A stretch of DNA of 64,000 nucleotides from Acidobacteriota bacterium (GTDB lineage Bacteria; Actinomycetota; Acidimicrobiia; Acidimicrobiales; Ilumatobacteraceae): the NCBI GenBank assembly GCA_018969685.1, contig JAGWXX010000003.1:1-64000 (forward strand), given 5' to 3'. Below the pieces are notes generated by a model. It searched no databases. It saw only the letters and a program-made list of their open reading frames with translations, and was not told where the DNA came from. The position numbers were made by a program, and so were the translations under genes. This document shows positions 48,306 to 57,439 of this stretch, piece after piece. The first letter of the stretch is position 1; every line of letters starts with the position of its first letter.

Positions 48306-49571
48306 TCAGGACGCGGCGCGACGCGGCCGAGTGGTGCGCGGCGCGCGGGACTCGGTCCGTGCGGTCACGGCTCCGTCGGCCAGTTCGAGCACGACCTTGC
48401 CGACGTCGCCGCGTCCCGGCACGTCGTACATCGTGCCGAGCAGGAGCTCCTCGAGGATCGCGCGCAGGCCCCGCGCCCCGGTTCCCCGGGCGATTGCGAG
48501 GTCGGCGACCGCGCCGAGCGCCTCGTCGGTCGCCTCGAACGCCACGTCCTCGAACTCGAAGAACTTGCCGTACTGACGGACGAGTGCGTTCCGCGGTTCG
48601 GTGAGGATCTGCACCAGCTCGGCTCGGGACAGGTTGTGCACGGCGCCGACCATCGGCAGGCGCCCGATGAACTCGGGGATCATGCCGAACTTCACGAGGT
48701 CCTCTGGCATCACCTGCGCGAAGAGCTCGCCCGGGTCCTTGTCCAGCTTGGAGACGACGTTCGCATGGAAGCCGACCCCCTTCCGGCCGATCCGCGACTC
48801 GATGATCTGTTCCAGTCCGGAGAACGCACCCCCGACGATGAACAGCACGTTCGTCGTGTCGACCTGGATGAACTCCTGGTGCGGGTGCTTCCGGCCCCCC
48901 TGCGGCGGCACCGACGCCACGGTGCCCTCGAGGATCTTCAGCAGCGCCTGCTGCACGCCCTCACCCGACACGTCGCGGGTGATGGAGGGGTTCTCGCTCT
49001 TGCGCGCCACCTTGTCGATCTCGTCGATGTAGACGATCCCCTGTTCGGCCCGTTTGACGTCGAACTCGGCGGCCTGCAGCAGCTTGAGCAGGATGTTCTC
49101 GACGTCCTCCCCGACATAGCCCGCCTCGGTCAGCGCGGTCGCGTCCGCCACCGCGAAGGGCACCTTCAGCATCCGGGCAAGGGTCTGGGCGAGGTGGGTC
49201 TTGCCGCACCCGGTGGGACCGAGCAGGAGCACGTTGCTCTTCTGCAGCTCGACGTCGTCCCGTTTCCCCGCCCCGCGGCTGCGAATCCGGCGGTAGTGGT
49301 TGAACACGGCGACCGACAGCACGGTCTTGGCCTGGTCCTGCCCGATCACGTACTCGTCGAGGAACGAGCGGATCTCCCTCGGCGTGGGGAGGTGGTCCGG
49401 TCCCTGGCCCGCGGACTGCTCGAACTCCTCGTCGATGATCTCGTTGCAGAGCTCGATGCACTCGTCGCAGATGTAGACGCCGGGTCCGGCGATCAGCTTG
49501 CGAACCTGCTTCTGCGACTTGGAGCAGAAGGAGCACTTGACCAGCTCAGCCGTGTCCCCGAACTTCGCCAC
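48306..49571 (-). CDS. clpX: ClpX, AAA+ unfoldase of the ClpXP protease
   Basis: A 421-residue AAA+ protein. The N-terminal C4 zinc-binding domain is [21 protein letters not shown] with CDECIELC; Walker [13 protein letters not shown]; Walker [13 protein letters not shown]. Pore and sensor regions are [23 protein letters not shown], with GFHANV and the ClpP-contact IGF loop type motif reading IGR here. It delivers unfolded substrates to ClpP encoded just upstream. Confidence 0.96.
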   Translation of the reverse strand: MAKFGDTAELVKCSFCSKSQKQVRKLIAGPGVYICDECIELCNEIIDEEFEQSAGQGPDHLPTPREIRSFLDEYVIGQDQAKTVLSVAVFNHYRRIRSRGAGKRDDVELQKSNVLLLGPTGCGKTHLAQTLARMLKVPFAVADATALTEAGYVGEDVENILLKLLQAAEFDVKRAEQGIVYIDEIDKVARKSENPSITRDVSGEGVQQALLKILEGTVASVPPQGGRKHPHQEFIQVDTTNVLFIVGGAFSGLEQIIESRIGRKGVGFHANVVSKLDKDPGELFAQVMPEDLVKFGMIPEFIGRLPMVGAVHNLSRAELVQILTEPRNALVRQYGKFFEFEDVAFEATDEALGAVADLAIARGTGARGLRAILEELLLGTMYDVPGRGDVGKVVLELADGAVTARTESRAPRTTRPRRAAS

Positions 49572-49602
49572 GCCCCAAAACTAGGCGATGGGAACCCGCA
49601 AT

Positions 49603-50229
49603 TCAGCGGATCGGGCCGGTGCGGTCGACGGCGCTGCGCGTCGTGATGATCTCGTCGATCACCCCGTACTCCTTGGCGGCATCGGCCTCCATCACGAAGT
49701 CACGGTCGGTGTCCTCGTGGATCCGCGCGATCGACTGGCCGGTGTGCACGGCGAGGATCTGCTCGAGCAGCTCGCGCATCCGCAGGATTTCGCGGGCCGC
49801 GATCTCGAGGTCGGTCACCTGCGAGTAGCCGACCTGCCCGTACGGCTGGTGCAGCAGGACGCGCGAGTGCGGCAGCGCGAGCCGCTTGCCCTTCGTCCCC
49901 GCGGCCAGCAGCACCGCCGCGGCGGAGGCGGCCTGCCCCAGGCAGATCGTGGCGATGTCGTTCTTGATGAATTGCATCGTGTCGTAGATCGCGAAGAGGG
50001 CGGTGATGTCGCCACCGGGGCTGTTGATGTAGATGTTGATGTCCCGGTCGGGGTTCTCGCTCTCGAGGTGGATCAACTGGGCGCACACCAGGTTCGCGAT
50101 CGTGTCGTCGATCGGCGTGCCGAGGAAGATGATGTTCTCCTTCAGCAGCCGCGAGTAGAGATCGTAGGCGCGCTCGCCGCGGCTCGTCTGCTCCGTGACG
50201 GTGGGGACGTAGTAGTTCCTCGGGTTCAC
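49603..50229 (-). CDS. clpP: ClpP, proteolytic subunit of the Clp protease
   Basis: A serine peptidase of 208 residues. Catalytic residues by alignment are Ser102 ([15 protein letters not shown]), His127 (VLLHQPYG) and Asp177 (DTDRDFVM). The GTG start overlaps the tig stop (GTGA). A single clpP is present here, whereas many actinobacteria have tandem clpP1-clpP2, so a second copy may be elsewhere. Confidence 0.95.
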   Translation of the reverse strand: MNPRNYYVPTVTEQTSRGERAYDLYSRLLKENIIFLGTPIDDTIANLVCAQLIHLESENPDRDINIYINSPGGDITALFAIYDTMQFIKNDIATICLGQAASAAAVLLAAGTKGKRLALPHSRVLLHQPYGQVGYSQVTDLEIAAREILRMRELLEQILAVHTGQSIARIHEDTDRDFVMEADAAKEYGVIDEIITTRSAVDRTGPIR

Positions 50230-51560
50230 GCCTCGTCCTTTCCTGTGTCCTCGGCCAGCAGCAGCGACGCGTCGATCGGCGAGCCGTCCGGAGCGGCCAG
50301 CGCGGCGTGCTCGATGAGCCAGTCCAGCGCCTTCGACTTGCGGATCTGCGCGCGCAGGTCCTCGATCGCGTCGTTTTGGTCGTAGAGCCTGCGGACCTTG
50401 TCGGCCTTCTGGTTGACGCGCATCGCAATCCGCGCGATCTCCGCCTCCACGTCGTCGTCGTCCGCCTCGATGCCCTCCTGCCGCGCGACCGCGCGCAGCG
50501 CAAGGTCCACCCGCACGGCCTTGCGCGACTCGGTGCGCACCGCCTCGAGGAACCCCTCCGGCGGCTGCCCCGTCGCGGACAGCCAGTGCTCGAGCGACAT
50601 ACCCTGCGCCGCGAACCGCTCGATGAGCGAGCGCACGCGGGAGCGGAAGTCGCCCTCCACCATCGCCTCGGGAAGGTCGATCGCCACCAACGCGGCGACC
50701 GACGTCGACACGTTGTCGACGAGCACCGAACGGGCCTGGTTGAGCTTGTACTCCTCCAGCCGCGCCCGCACCGAGCCGCGCCACTCGGCGACCGTCGCGC
50801 AGTCCGCGACGTGGCCGTCCACCCACTCGTCGGTCAGGTCGGCGAGATCCATCTGCTGGACCTTCTTCACCACGGCGACCAGATCGGCGACGTCCTCGGT
50901 GCCGTTCGGCGCCTCGGAATACTCGATTCGCGAGCCCGCGGTGGCTCCAGCCAGGTGGCCGTCGAAGCCGGGGGACACCCACCCCTTGCCGAGTTCGTAC
51001 ACCCAGTCGGCGGTGTTGAGGCCCGGAACCGGCGTCCCGTCGCGCGTGCCGGTCAGGTCGATGGTGAGCACGTCGCCCGTCGCGGCGGGACGGTCCACGT
51101 CGACGAGGGTGCCGTGGCGGCGCCGCTCGGTCGCCATGACCTCGTCGATCTCGGCGTCGTCGACGGAGAGCGCCGGCATCTCCACGCGCAGACCCTTGTG
51201 GCCGGCGATGTCGATCTCCGGCCGGACCTCGCACGTCGCGTCGAACACGACGGGTCCGGACTCCTCGCCCGACGTGACCGCGATGTCCGGCGTGGCGATC
51301 AAGTCGACGTTGTGCTCGCGAACCGCCTCGGCCAGGTACTCGGGCAGCGAGTCCTGGATGGCGCGGGAACGGGCGATCCCCGTGCCGATGTGCGCCTCGA
51401 TCACCTTTCGCGGCGCCTTCCCCTGGCGGAAGCCCGGGAGGTTGATCTCCTTCGCGAGCCGCGTGAACGCCTGGTCGATGCTGCGGTCGAATTCGACCTC
51501 GTCCACCTCGACGGTCAACCTGACCTTGTTGCCCTCGAGCGCCGCGATCGCCGTCCTCAC
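50226..51560 (-). CDS. tig: Trigger factor
   Basis: A ribosome-associated chaperone and prolyl isomerase of 444 residues. The ribosome-binding block is [21 protein letters not shown] (residues about 41-61), followed by a PPIase-like domain ([15 protein letters not shown] with [13 protein letters not shown]) and a helical C-terminal domain ending with an acidic tail. The GTG at 51560 gives the conserved start [18 protein letters not shown]. Together with clpP and clpX it forms the classic tig-clpP-clpX order. Confidence 0.94.
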   Translation of the reverse strand: MRTAIAALEGNKVRLTVEVDEVEFDRSIDQAFTRLAKEINLPGFRQGKAPRKVIEAHIGTGIARSRAIQDSLPEYLAEAVREHNVDLIATPDIAVTSGEESGPVVFDATCEVRPEIDIAGHKGLRVEMPALSVDDAEIDEVMATERRRHGTLVDVDRPAATGDVLTIDLTGTRDGTPVPGLNTADWVYELGKGWVSPGFDGHLAGATAGSRIEYSEAPNGTEDVADLVAVVKKVQQMDLADLTDEWVDGHVADCATVAEWRGSVRARLEEYKLNQARSVLVDNVSTSVAALVAIDLPEAMVEGDFRSRVRSLIERFAAQGMSLEHWLSATGQPPEGFLEAVRTESRKAVRVDLALRAVARQEGIEADDDDVEAEIARIAMRVNQKADKVRRLYDQNDAIEDLRAQIRKSKALDWLIEHAALAAPDGSPIDASLLLAEDTGKDEA

Positions 51561-51587
51561 AGTGCGCCGAGTGTACCCTTTGCCCCC

Positions 51588-51872
51588 GTGAGCACCTCGT
51601 GGAACCCGCACTCGCTCGCCAAGCCGCACGAGGGACAGATCGCACTGGTGACGGGCGACGAGGTGGAGGCGTCCGTCGAACTCGAGGGCGTCGCGGCCGG
51701 GATGCGCGGCACCGTGATCCTCGCGAACGGCTTCAATTGGCTCCGCTACCGCGTTCGGTTCTCCAACGGCGCCGAGCTCGGTGACCTCGACCACCGCACG
51801 CTGCGGCCGGTCGGCCGTGCAGCCCGGCGCATCGCGCGCGAGCAGCGCAAGTCGGCGCGCGCTGCGCGCTGA
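51588..51872 (+). CDS. Small conserved hypothetical protein with a possible SH3-like barrel
   Basis: A 94-residue basic protein. Alternating hydrophobic strands ([47 protein letters not shown]) look like a small beta barrel with a KOW-like glycine turn ([10 protein letters not shown]), followed by an arginine-rich helix. Function not recognised; RNA or ribosome binding is a guess from charge and fold. The GTG start is only 27 bases from the divergent tig start, so their promoters must lie within each other's genes or the gene is leaderless. Confidence 0.65.
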   Translation: MSTSWNPHSLAKPHEGQIALVTGDEVEASVELEGVAAGMRGTVILANGFNWLRYRVRFSNGAELGDLDHRTLRPVGRAARRIAREQRKSARAAR

Positions 51873-51906
51873 CGGTTCGCGCCGTCGCCCGTAGCCTCTG
51901 CGGTTC

Positions 51907-51979
51907 CGGGGAGTGGCGCAGGTGGTAGCGCGCCTGGTTTGGGACCAGGAGGCCGGGGGTTCAAGTCCCCCCTCCCCGA
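51907..51979 (+). tRNA. tRNA-Pro (anticodon UGG)
   Basis: A complete 73-base cloverleaf. The acceptor stem CGGGGAG pairs with CTCCCCG and the discriminator is A. The D arm is around GGCGCAGGTGGTAGCGC, the anticodon stem CCTGG/CCAGG encloses loop TTTGGGA with anticodon TGG, and the T arm has GGGGGTTCAAGTCCCCC. The 3' CCA is not encoded. It lies 34 bases after the small hypothetical gene, on the same strand. Confidence 0.97.
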
Positions 51980-51993
51980 CTCGGCGCGCCGCG

Positions 51994-53097
51994 TCAGGCG
52001 ATCGGCACGGTGTCGCGTCGGACCGTCATCGCCGACAGCACCTCGGGATCGGGCTCTCGGCCGATGCCGGCGCCTGATGGCACCGCGAGGTGGCCGTCCT
52101 CCAGCACGAACGGCGCCGTCACGTCGCGGAGGAAGTAGCGGTCCGACGCGGACGTGTCGCCGGGCAGGGTGAATCCGGGGAGCGCGGCCAGCGCGAGGTT
52201 CGCCGCCCGCCCGATGCCGGTCTCGAGCATTCCGCCGCACCACACCGGCACGCCGCGCTCCAGGCACAGGTCGTGGATCGCGCGCGCCGCGAGGTAGCCG
52301 CCGACGCGCCCGGGCTTGATGTTCACCACGCTGCACGCGCCCAGCTCGATCGCACCGCGCGCCGACTCGAGCGAGGTGATCGATTCATCGAGGCAGACCG
52401 GGGTCGCGATCCGCCGCGCGAGCGCCGCGTGGCCCGCGAGGTCGTCCTCCGGCAGCGGCTGCTCGATGAGGAGCAGGCCGAGATCGTCCAGCTGCGCGAG
52501 GTGGGCCGCGTCGTCGATCCGGTACGCCGCGTTGGCGTCGACCTGCAGCAGCAGCGCGTCGCCGAACTCGCGGCGCACCGCGCGGACCTGCCCGATGTCG
52601 GAGCCCGGCTCGATCTTCAGCTTGATCCGCAGGTACCCGGCGCGCAGGTATCCCTCGACCGTGCGGAGCAGCTCGGGAACGGAGTCGTGGATGCCGACGG
52701 ACACGCCGGACGGCACCCGGTCGCGCACCGCGCCGAGGTGGCCGGCGAGCGAGACGCCGCGCGCACGGAGCTGGTGGTCGAGCAGGGCCGCCTCGACGAC
52801 CGCCTTCGCCATCGGGTGCCCGCGCACCGGCGACACCGACGCGACGAATTCCTCCGCCGTCGTGTCCGGACCCACCTCCGGCAGCAGGAACCGACGGATG
52901 ACGTCCTCGCAGCCGTCGACGTACTCCGACGAGTACACGGGTGCGGCCATCGCGACGCACTCGCCCCACCCCTCGGCGTCGTCGCCAATGAGCCGCAGGT
53001 AGAGCAGGCTCCGCGCCGTCTCGGTGCCGAACGACGTGCGGAAGGGCGCCACGAGGTCGATCCGCGCGCGCACGATCTCGGCGGCACGGAGCGTCAC
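51994..53097 (-). CDS. Enolase-superfamily o-succinylbenzoate synthase / N-acylamino acid racemase
   Basis: A 367-residue muconate-lactonising-subgroup enzyme. Catalytic residues are visible: KxK at Lys159/Lys161 (RIKLKIEPG), metal ligands Asp187 (LQVDANAAY), Glu212 (LIEQPLPEDD) and Asp237 (VCLDESI), and Lys261 (VNIKPGRVGG). Such proteins make o-succinylbenzoate for menaquinone, racemise N-succinyl amino acids, or do both. No other men gene is nearby, and the upstream overlapping gene is a GNAT protein. That context favours an N-acylamino-acid role. GTG start overlaps the GNAT stop (GTGA). Confidence 0.85.
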   Translation of the reverse strand: MTLRAAEIVRARIDLVAPFRTSFGTETARSLLYLRLIGDDAEGWGECVAMAAPVYSSEYVDGCEDVIRRFLLPEVGPDTTAEEFVASVSPVRGHPMAKAVVEAALLDHQLRARGVSLAGHLGAVRDRVPSGVSVGIHDSVPELLRTVEGYLRAGYLRIKLKIEPGSDIGQVRAVRREFGDALLLQVDANAAYRIDDAAHLAQLDDLGLLLIEQPLPEDDLAGHAALARRIATPVCLDESITSLESARGAIELGACSVVNIKPGRVGGYLAARAIHDLCLERGVPVWCGGMLETGIGRAANLALAALPGFTLPGDTSASDRYFLRDVTAPFVLEDGHLAVPSGAGIGREPDPEVLSAMTVRRDTVPIA

Positions 53098-53810
53098 GGG
53101 GCACCCACGACGTAGTCGCCGCGATCGGTCAACCCGCGCACGATCCGTCCCCCACCGAGCGTGGCGCCGAACGCCTCCCGGTGCCGCGCGCGCCATTCGG
53201 CGACGGCGCCGGGGTCGCCCGCGCGCAGCGCGCCGACGTCGTCGGGGGTGGGAATCGTCAGGTCGCCGGCGCGCACCTCCACGCGCCGTCCGACGGGCGG
53301 CTCGCCACGGCCGGCGACCGCCCACCGGACGACGAGCCGGTCGCTTGACCCGTCGGAATTGATGTCGTCCACGAGACGACCGTAGAAGTCGGGGTGGTAC
53401 CCGTCCACCTCGCACCCCAGGCTCGCGAGGTTGAACGACGCGTTGCGGCGGACCAGCGGATCGAACGTCCACGTGATCGCCTCGAATCCCTCTGCCGCCG
53501 CCCAGCGCCACTGGTGCCGCTTGAGCGCCGTACCGAGGCCGCAGCCCGCCACCGACGGGAGCACCGCCGTCACGTGGGAGTGCAGGATCGCGCCGCGACC
53601 CGCGATGGCGAAGCTCGCGCCGACCGGCTCGTCCCCCGACCATGCGACTGCGCCGTATCCACCGACGTGGATCGCTGCGACGACCAGTGGAACCGGCACC
53701 AAACCGGCTCCCCCCCAGACCGCGTCGCACACCCGTGCCAGCGCCTCGGCGCCGGCCGCATCCCGGACCAGCCGCACCTCGGCGGGTCGCGTCGTGCCGC
53801 GCGCCATCAC
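53094..53810 (-). CDS. GNAT-superfamily acyltransferase (COG3375-like)
   Basis: A 238-residue predicted acyltransferase. The acyl-CoA binding region is HVTAVLPSVAGCGLGTALKRHQWRWAAAEGFEAITWTFDPL (residues about 80-120), the V-x-x-x-x-Q/R-x-x-G-x-G/A type motif reading SVAGCGLG. The block RRNASFNLASLGCEVDGYHPDFYG follows, as in the family often encoded beside OSBS/N-acylamino acid racemases. It probably transfers an acyl group, perhaps succinyl, to an amino acid amine. This is inferred from neighbourhood. It is divergent from upp by 35 bases. Confidence 0.78.
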   Translation of the reverse strand: MMARGTTRPAEVRLVRDAAGAEALARVCDAVWGGAGLVPVPLVVAAIHVGGYGAVAWSGDEPVGASFAIAGRGAILHSHVTAVLPSVAGCGLGTALKRHQWRWAAAEGFEAITWTFDPLVRRNASFNLASLGCEVDGYHPDFYGRLVDDINSDGSSDRLVVRWAVAGRGEPPVGRRVEVRAGDLTIPTPDDVGALRAGDPGAVAEWRARHREAFGATLGGGRIVRGLTDRGDYVVGAP

Positions 53811-53845
53811 CGGAGCCGACTCTACCGATCCGACACAATGTGCCC

Positions 53846-54481
53846 ATGCCCGTCACCGTCACCGTGGTCGACCATCCCGTCGCGGCGGAGGCCCTCACCA
53901 ACCTCCGCGACGAGCGCTCGTCCAACCAGTTGTTCCGCGCCGAGATGCGGCGGCTCTCGCTGATCGTCATCGCGGAGGCCGCGCGCACGGTGCCCGTCCG
54001 CCCCGTGCGCGTGCGCACCCCGCTGGCCGAGACCGACGGCGCGGTGATCGCGTCGCGGCCGGTGCTCGTGCCGATCCTGCGCGCGGGGCTCGGCATGCTG
54101 CCCGCGGCGATGGAGCTGCTGCCCGACGCCGACATCGCCGTCGTCGGCGTCCAGCGCGACGAGGCGACGCACGCGCCGAGCGAATACGTCGCGAAGCTCC
54201 CCACCCGGCTCGACGGCAGGCACTGCATCGTGCTCGACCCGATGCTCGCGACCGGCGGGTCGCTCGCGCACGGCTGCCGCATCCTCGCCGACCGGGGGGC
54301 GCCGCAGCCGCTCACCATCGCGTGCGTGCTCGCCGCGCCCGAGGGCATCGCGCACCTCGACGCATCCGAGATGTCGCTGCACATCGTCACCGCATCGGTC
54401 GACGAGCGGCTCAACGAGCAGGCGTTCATCGTGCCGGGTCTCGGCGACGCCGGCGACCGCCAATTCGGCCCCCCGCACTGA
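53846..54481 (+). CDS. upp: Uracil phosphoribosyltransferase
   Basis: A pyrimidine salvage enzyme of 211 residues making UMP from uracil and PRPP. It begins MPVTVTVVDHPVAAEALTNLRDE. It contains RPVLVPILRAGLGML, the PRPP-binding IVLDPMLATGGSLAH and the uracil-binding ending IVPGLGDAGDRQFG. The ATG at 53846 keeps the conserved N-terminus. It converges on the phosphofructokinase gene 8 bases away. Confidence 0.96.
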   Translation: MPVTVTVVDHPVAAEALTNLRDERSSNQLFRAEMRRLSLIVIAEAARTVPVRPVRVRTPLAETDGAVIASRPVLVPILRAGLGMLPAAMELLPDADIAVVGVQRDEATHAPSEYVAKLPTRLDGRHCIVLDPMLATGGSLAHGCRILADRGAPQPLTIACVLAAPEGIAHLDASEMSLHIVTASVDERLNEQAFIVPGLGDAGDRQFGPPH

Positions 54482-54489
54482 CCTCCTGA

Positions 54490-55524
54490 TCAGCCGAGGA
54501 GCGCGGCGGTCACCCCGTCCAGCAGTCCGAGGTCGATGGTCCTCGTCCGCCCCCGCGTGACGGACATCGGCTCGGACCCGATGTCCGCGCCCCTCACCGA
54601 CACCATCCGTCCGGCGCCACCGCCCTCGGCGAGATCGGCTGCTGCGAGCCCCAGGCGGGTCGCCAGCACGCGGTCGTGCGCCGTCGGCGTCCCTCCGCGT
54701 TGCACGTGACCCAGCAGCGTCACCCTCGCCTCGTAGCCCGTCCGCGCGCTCAGTTCCGCGGCGACGGCTGCGGCGAGGCCGCGGTACACGCGGTGTCCGT
54801 GGCGGTCGACGGGCCGGTCCGGGACGGACATCGTGCCCTCGACGGGAGTCGCACCCTCCGCGACCACGACGACCGAGGCGTAGCGGCCGCGTGCGTGCCG
54901 GCGTGCGACGAGCTCGGCGACGCGCGCGATGTCGAACGCCACCTCCGGCACGAGGATGGCGGTGGCCGATCCGGCGATCCCCGCGTGCAGCGCGATCCAC
55001 CCCGCGTCGCGACCCATCACCTCGATCACCATGATGCGGTCGTGGCTCTCCGCGGTGGTGTGCAGCCGGTCGATGGCGTCGGTCGCGATCTGGAGCGCGG
55101 TGTCGAACCCGAAGCACTCGTCGGTGCCCTCGATGTCGTTGTCGATCGTCTTCGGTACGCCGACGACCGGCAGACCGTGGTCGTCCGCGAGCATCGAGGC
55201 GACGGTGAGCGAGCCGTTTCCCCCCACGACGACCAGGGCGTCGAGCCCCTGGGAGTCGAGCGCCTGCCGGACGAGCACCGGCCCGTCCGGATGGTCGAAC
55301 GGGGAGCCCCTGCGCGTGCCGAGGATCGTGCCGCCGCGCGGCAGGATGCCGCGGACGTCCTCCGCCTCGAGGGCGATCGCCCGCCCCTCGATCACGCCGT
55401 CCCATGCGTCGAGGAAGCCCGTCACCGGCGTGCCGTGCCGCTCAGACACCCGTCGCACCAGCGCCCGGATCACCCCGTTCGTCCCGGGACAGTCGCCGCC
55501 GCCCGTCAGGATTCCGAGCCTCAT
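54490..55524 (-). CDS. pfkA: 6-phosphofructokinase, mixed-type (group III) sequence
   Basis: Phosphorylates fructose 6-phosphate in glycolysis, 344 residues. Motifs are LTGGGDCPGTNGVIRALV, GGTILGTRRGSPF, GGNGSLTVAS (101-110), PKTIDNDI (124-131, catalytic Asp128), EVMGRDAGWIAL and LGHVQRGGTPTAHDR. Gly104 is the residue linked to ATP use, whereas Lys125 is the residue usual in pyrophosphate-dependent and group III enzymes. Asn103 replaces the common Asp. ATP dependence is the better guess but is not proven. Confidence 0.9.
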   Translation of the reverse strand: MRLGILTGGGDCPGTNGVIRALVRRVSERHGTPVTGFLDAWDGVIEGRAIALEAEDVRGILPRGGTILGTRRGSPFDHPDGPVLVRQALDSQGLDALVVVGGNGSLTVASMLADDHGLPVVGVPKTIDNDIEGTDECFGFDTALQIATDAIDRLHTTAESHDRIMVIEVMGRDAGWIALHAGIAGSATAILVPEVAFDIARVAELVARRHARGRYASVVVVAEGATPVEGTMSVPDRPVDRHGHRVYRGLAAAVAAELSARTGYEARVTLLGHVQRGGTPTAHDRVLATRLGLAAADLAEGGGAGRMVSVRGADIGSEPMSVTRGRTRTIDLGLLDGVTAALLG

Positions 55525-55600
55525 GGCGTCAGGGTACGGAACCGCCCCGGCCCCGGCCCGCCCGACGGGTGTCCCGACCCTCGGGTGGGTCGTCCGCCCG

Positions 55601-55630
55601 TCGCACCGTGCGACTCCTGCTCGCTAGGGT
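55601..55630 (+). promoter_or_regulatory. Possible promoter and small palindrome upstream of the peptide ABC operon
   Basis: A 13-base palindrome, TCGCACCGTGCGA (55601-55613), lies just before a -10-like TAGGGT (55625-55630), 35 bases ahead of the binding-protein ATG. No clear -35 element is present at the right distance, which would fit an activator-dependent promoter. Assigned from pattern only. Confidence 0.3.
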
Positions 55631-55665
55631 TGTCCCCGCTAGTCCACACCAACAAAGGGGGAAGC

Positions 55666-57324
55666 ATGTCAGACATTGAGCAGGAGAAGCTCAACGTCGC
55701 GTCGGGTCCGCAGGGCCTCTCGCGCCGTCGCTTCATTCAGGGCGTCGCTGCCACGGGCATCGGCGCCGGCCTCGTCGGCCTCGCCGCGTGCGGCGGGGAC
55801 TCCGACGGCGCAGCGACCGACGAAGCCACCGACACCACGGCGGCGCCGGTCGGCGGACCGCTGAAGATCGCGATCGGCAAGGTGGCCAACCCGCCGACGC
55901 CGTTCACGACCAACGACCAGGGCAGCCTCCAGATCCTGGGCTGCGTCGGCGAGTACCTCGCATGGGAGAACGACAAGGGCGAGGTCGAGCCGCGCGTCGC
56001 GGAGAGCTGGGAGTCCACCGACGGTGGCACCACCTGGACCTACAAGATCCGCCAGGGCATCACGTTCCACGACGGCTCGCCGCTCACCGCGGACGACGTC
56101 GTGTGGTCGATCGTCAGCCACCTCGATGAGGCGAACGCCTCGACGCAGGCCGGCACGTTCGCGGGCGTCCTCACGGCCGCCGGCGTGACGAAGGTCGACG
56201 ACTCCACCGTGCAGTTCGTCTGCGACGCCCCGACGGGCGCGCTGCCGAACCTGCTCAGCTCCACCACCTACGGCCTCGTGATGATGAAGAACGGGGACAA
56301 GGGCGGCGACGGCTGGCAGGCCACGATGAACTCGTGCGGCCCCTGGGTCCTCGAGTCCTACACCGAGGGCACCGGCGCGACGTTCACGAAGAACGCGAAC
56401 TACTGGGACACGAACCGCCAGCCGGCGTTCGACACCCTCGAGCTCATCCAGTTCGACTCGGCTGACGCGGCGATCGCACAGCTGGCGACGGGCGAGCTCG
56501 ACATCGTGTCGTTCGTCTCGGCCTCGTCGGTCGCCTCGGTCGACACCAGCGTCGCGGACATCGTCCGCGTGCCGTCGTCGGGCACCCTGATGGTTCACAT
56601 GCGCAACGACTTCGGTCCGTTCCAGGACAAGCGGATCCGCAAGGCCGCCGCGCTCACCCTGGCCCGCGCCGACTACCTGTCGGGCGTGCTGGCAGGCGAG
56701 GGCTCGCTCGGCAACGACAGCCCGACCAGCGCCTACCAGACGCTGATCGACGCGTCCGTCCCGCAGCGCGAGAAGGACCTCGAGCAGGCCAAGGCGCTGA
56801 TGGAGGAGGCCGGTGCGGCAGACGGGTTCGAGGTGGACCTGTCGAGCTACAGCCGTGACGACATCAACCTGCTGGCTCCGTACCTGCAGTCCGCCCTCGC
56901 CGAGATCGGGATCACCGTCACGATCAAGCAGGCTGACTCGTACTACAGCCCGCCGTGGTCGGCACAGGAGTCGAAGCAGGTCGAGAACAACATCTGGCTC
57001 GAGTCGAACTTCGGCATCACCGACTTCGGTCACCGTGGCTCGCCGGACGTGGTCCTCACCCGCGTCTTCGCGTCCACCGGCGACTGGAACGCGGCCCAGT
57101 ACAAGAGCGACGACATGGACGCGGCCATCACCACGTTCAAGACGGCGACCACGCCGGAGGCTCGCAAGGCCGCGGCCAAGACCGTCCAGGAGATCGCCCT
57201 GGAGGACTCGCCGTACATCATCATCTACTTCCAGACGGCCATCGGCATCGTCAGGAAGGGGCTGACCGGCTTCTACTCGAACGGCATGGCGCAGTTCGAG
57301 TCCGCAGCCGTCCGTCCGGCCTGA
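55666..57324 (+). CDS. Peptide ABC transporter substrate-binding lipoprotein (Tat-exported)
   Basis: A family 5 extracellular solute-binding protein of 552 residues. The N-terminus combines a twin-arginine signal (SRRRFIQ, residues 19-25), a hydrophobic stretch and a lipobox LAAC with Cys42. It should therefore be exported folded and anchored as a lipoprotein. The binding domain has YLAWENDKGEVEPRVAESWE, WTYKIRQGITFHDGSPLTADDVVWS and FTKNANYWD, as in Dpp/Opp binding proteins. AAAGGGGGAAGC precedes the ATG. It is followed by a strong terminator, then its permease genes. Confidence 0.92.
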   Translation: MSDIEQEKLNVASGPQGLSRRRFIQGVAATGIGAGLVGLAACGGDSDGAATDEATDTTAAPVGGPLKIAIGKVANPPTPFTTNDQGSLQILGCVGEYLAWENDKGEVEPRVAESWESTDGGTTWTYKIRQGITFHDGSPLTADDVVWSIVSHLDEANASTQAGTFAGVLTAAGVTKVDDSTVQFVCDAPTGALPNLLSSTTYGLVMMKNGDKGGDGWQATMNSCGPWVLESYTEGTGATFTKNANYWDTNRQPAFDTLELIQFDSADAAIAQLATGELDIVSFVSASSVASVDTSVADIVRVPSSGTLMVHMRNDFGPFQDKRIRKAAALTLARADYLSGVLAGEGSLGNDSPTSAYQTLIDASVPQREKDLEQAKALMEEAGAADGFEVDLSSYSRDDINLLAPYLQSALAEIGITVTIKQADSYYSPPWSAQESKQVENNIWLESNFGITDFGHRGSPDVVLTRVFASTGDWNAAQYKSDDMDAAITTFKTATTPEARKAAAKTVQEIALEDSPYIIIYFQTAIGIVRKGLTGFYSNGMAQFESAAVRPA

Positions 57325-57345
57325 TCCAGCGACAGTCACGGTCCG

Positions 57346-57379
57346 AAGGGGCCGGCGCACTTCGGTGCGCCGGCCCTTT
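57346..57379 (+). terminator. Rho-independent terminator or attenuator between binding protein and permeases
   Basis: A GC-rich stem of about 15 pairs (57346-57360 with 57365-57379) closes on a TTCG tetraloop and ends in TTT. In a single operon this would act as a partial terminator, giving more binding protein than permease, as is common for ABC importers. Confidence 0.85.
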
Positions 57380-57439
57380 CGCCGTTTCCGGGGCCGTCCC
57401 TGACGGAAGGTCCGGTCCGTCCTTCTAGGATCGCCTTCC

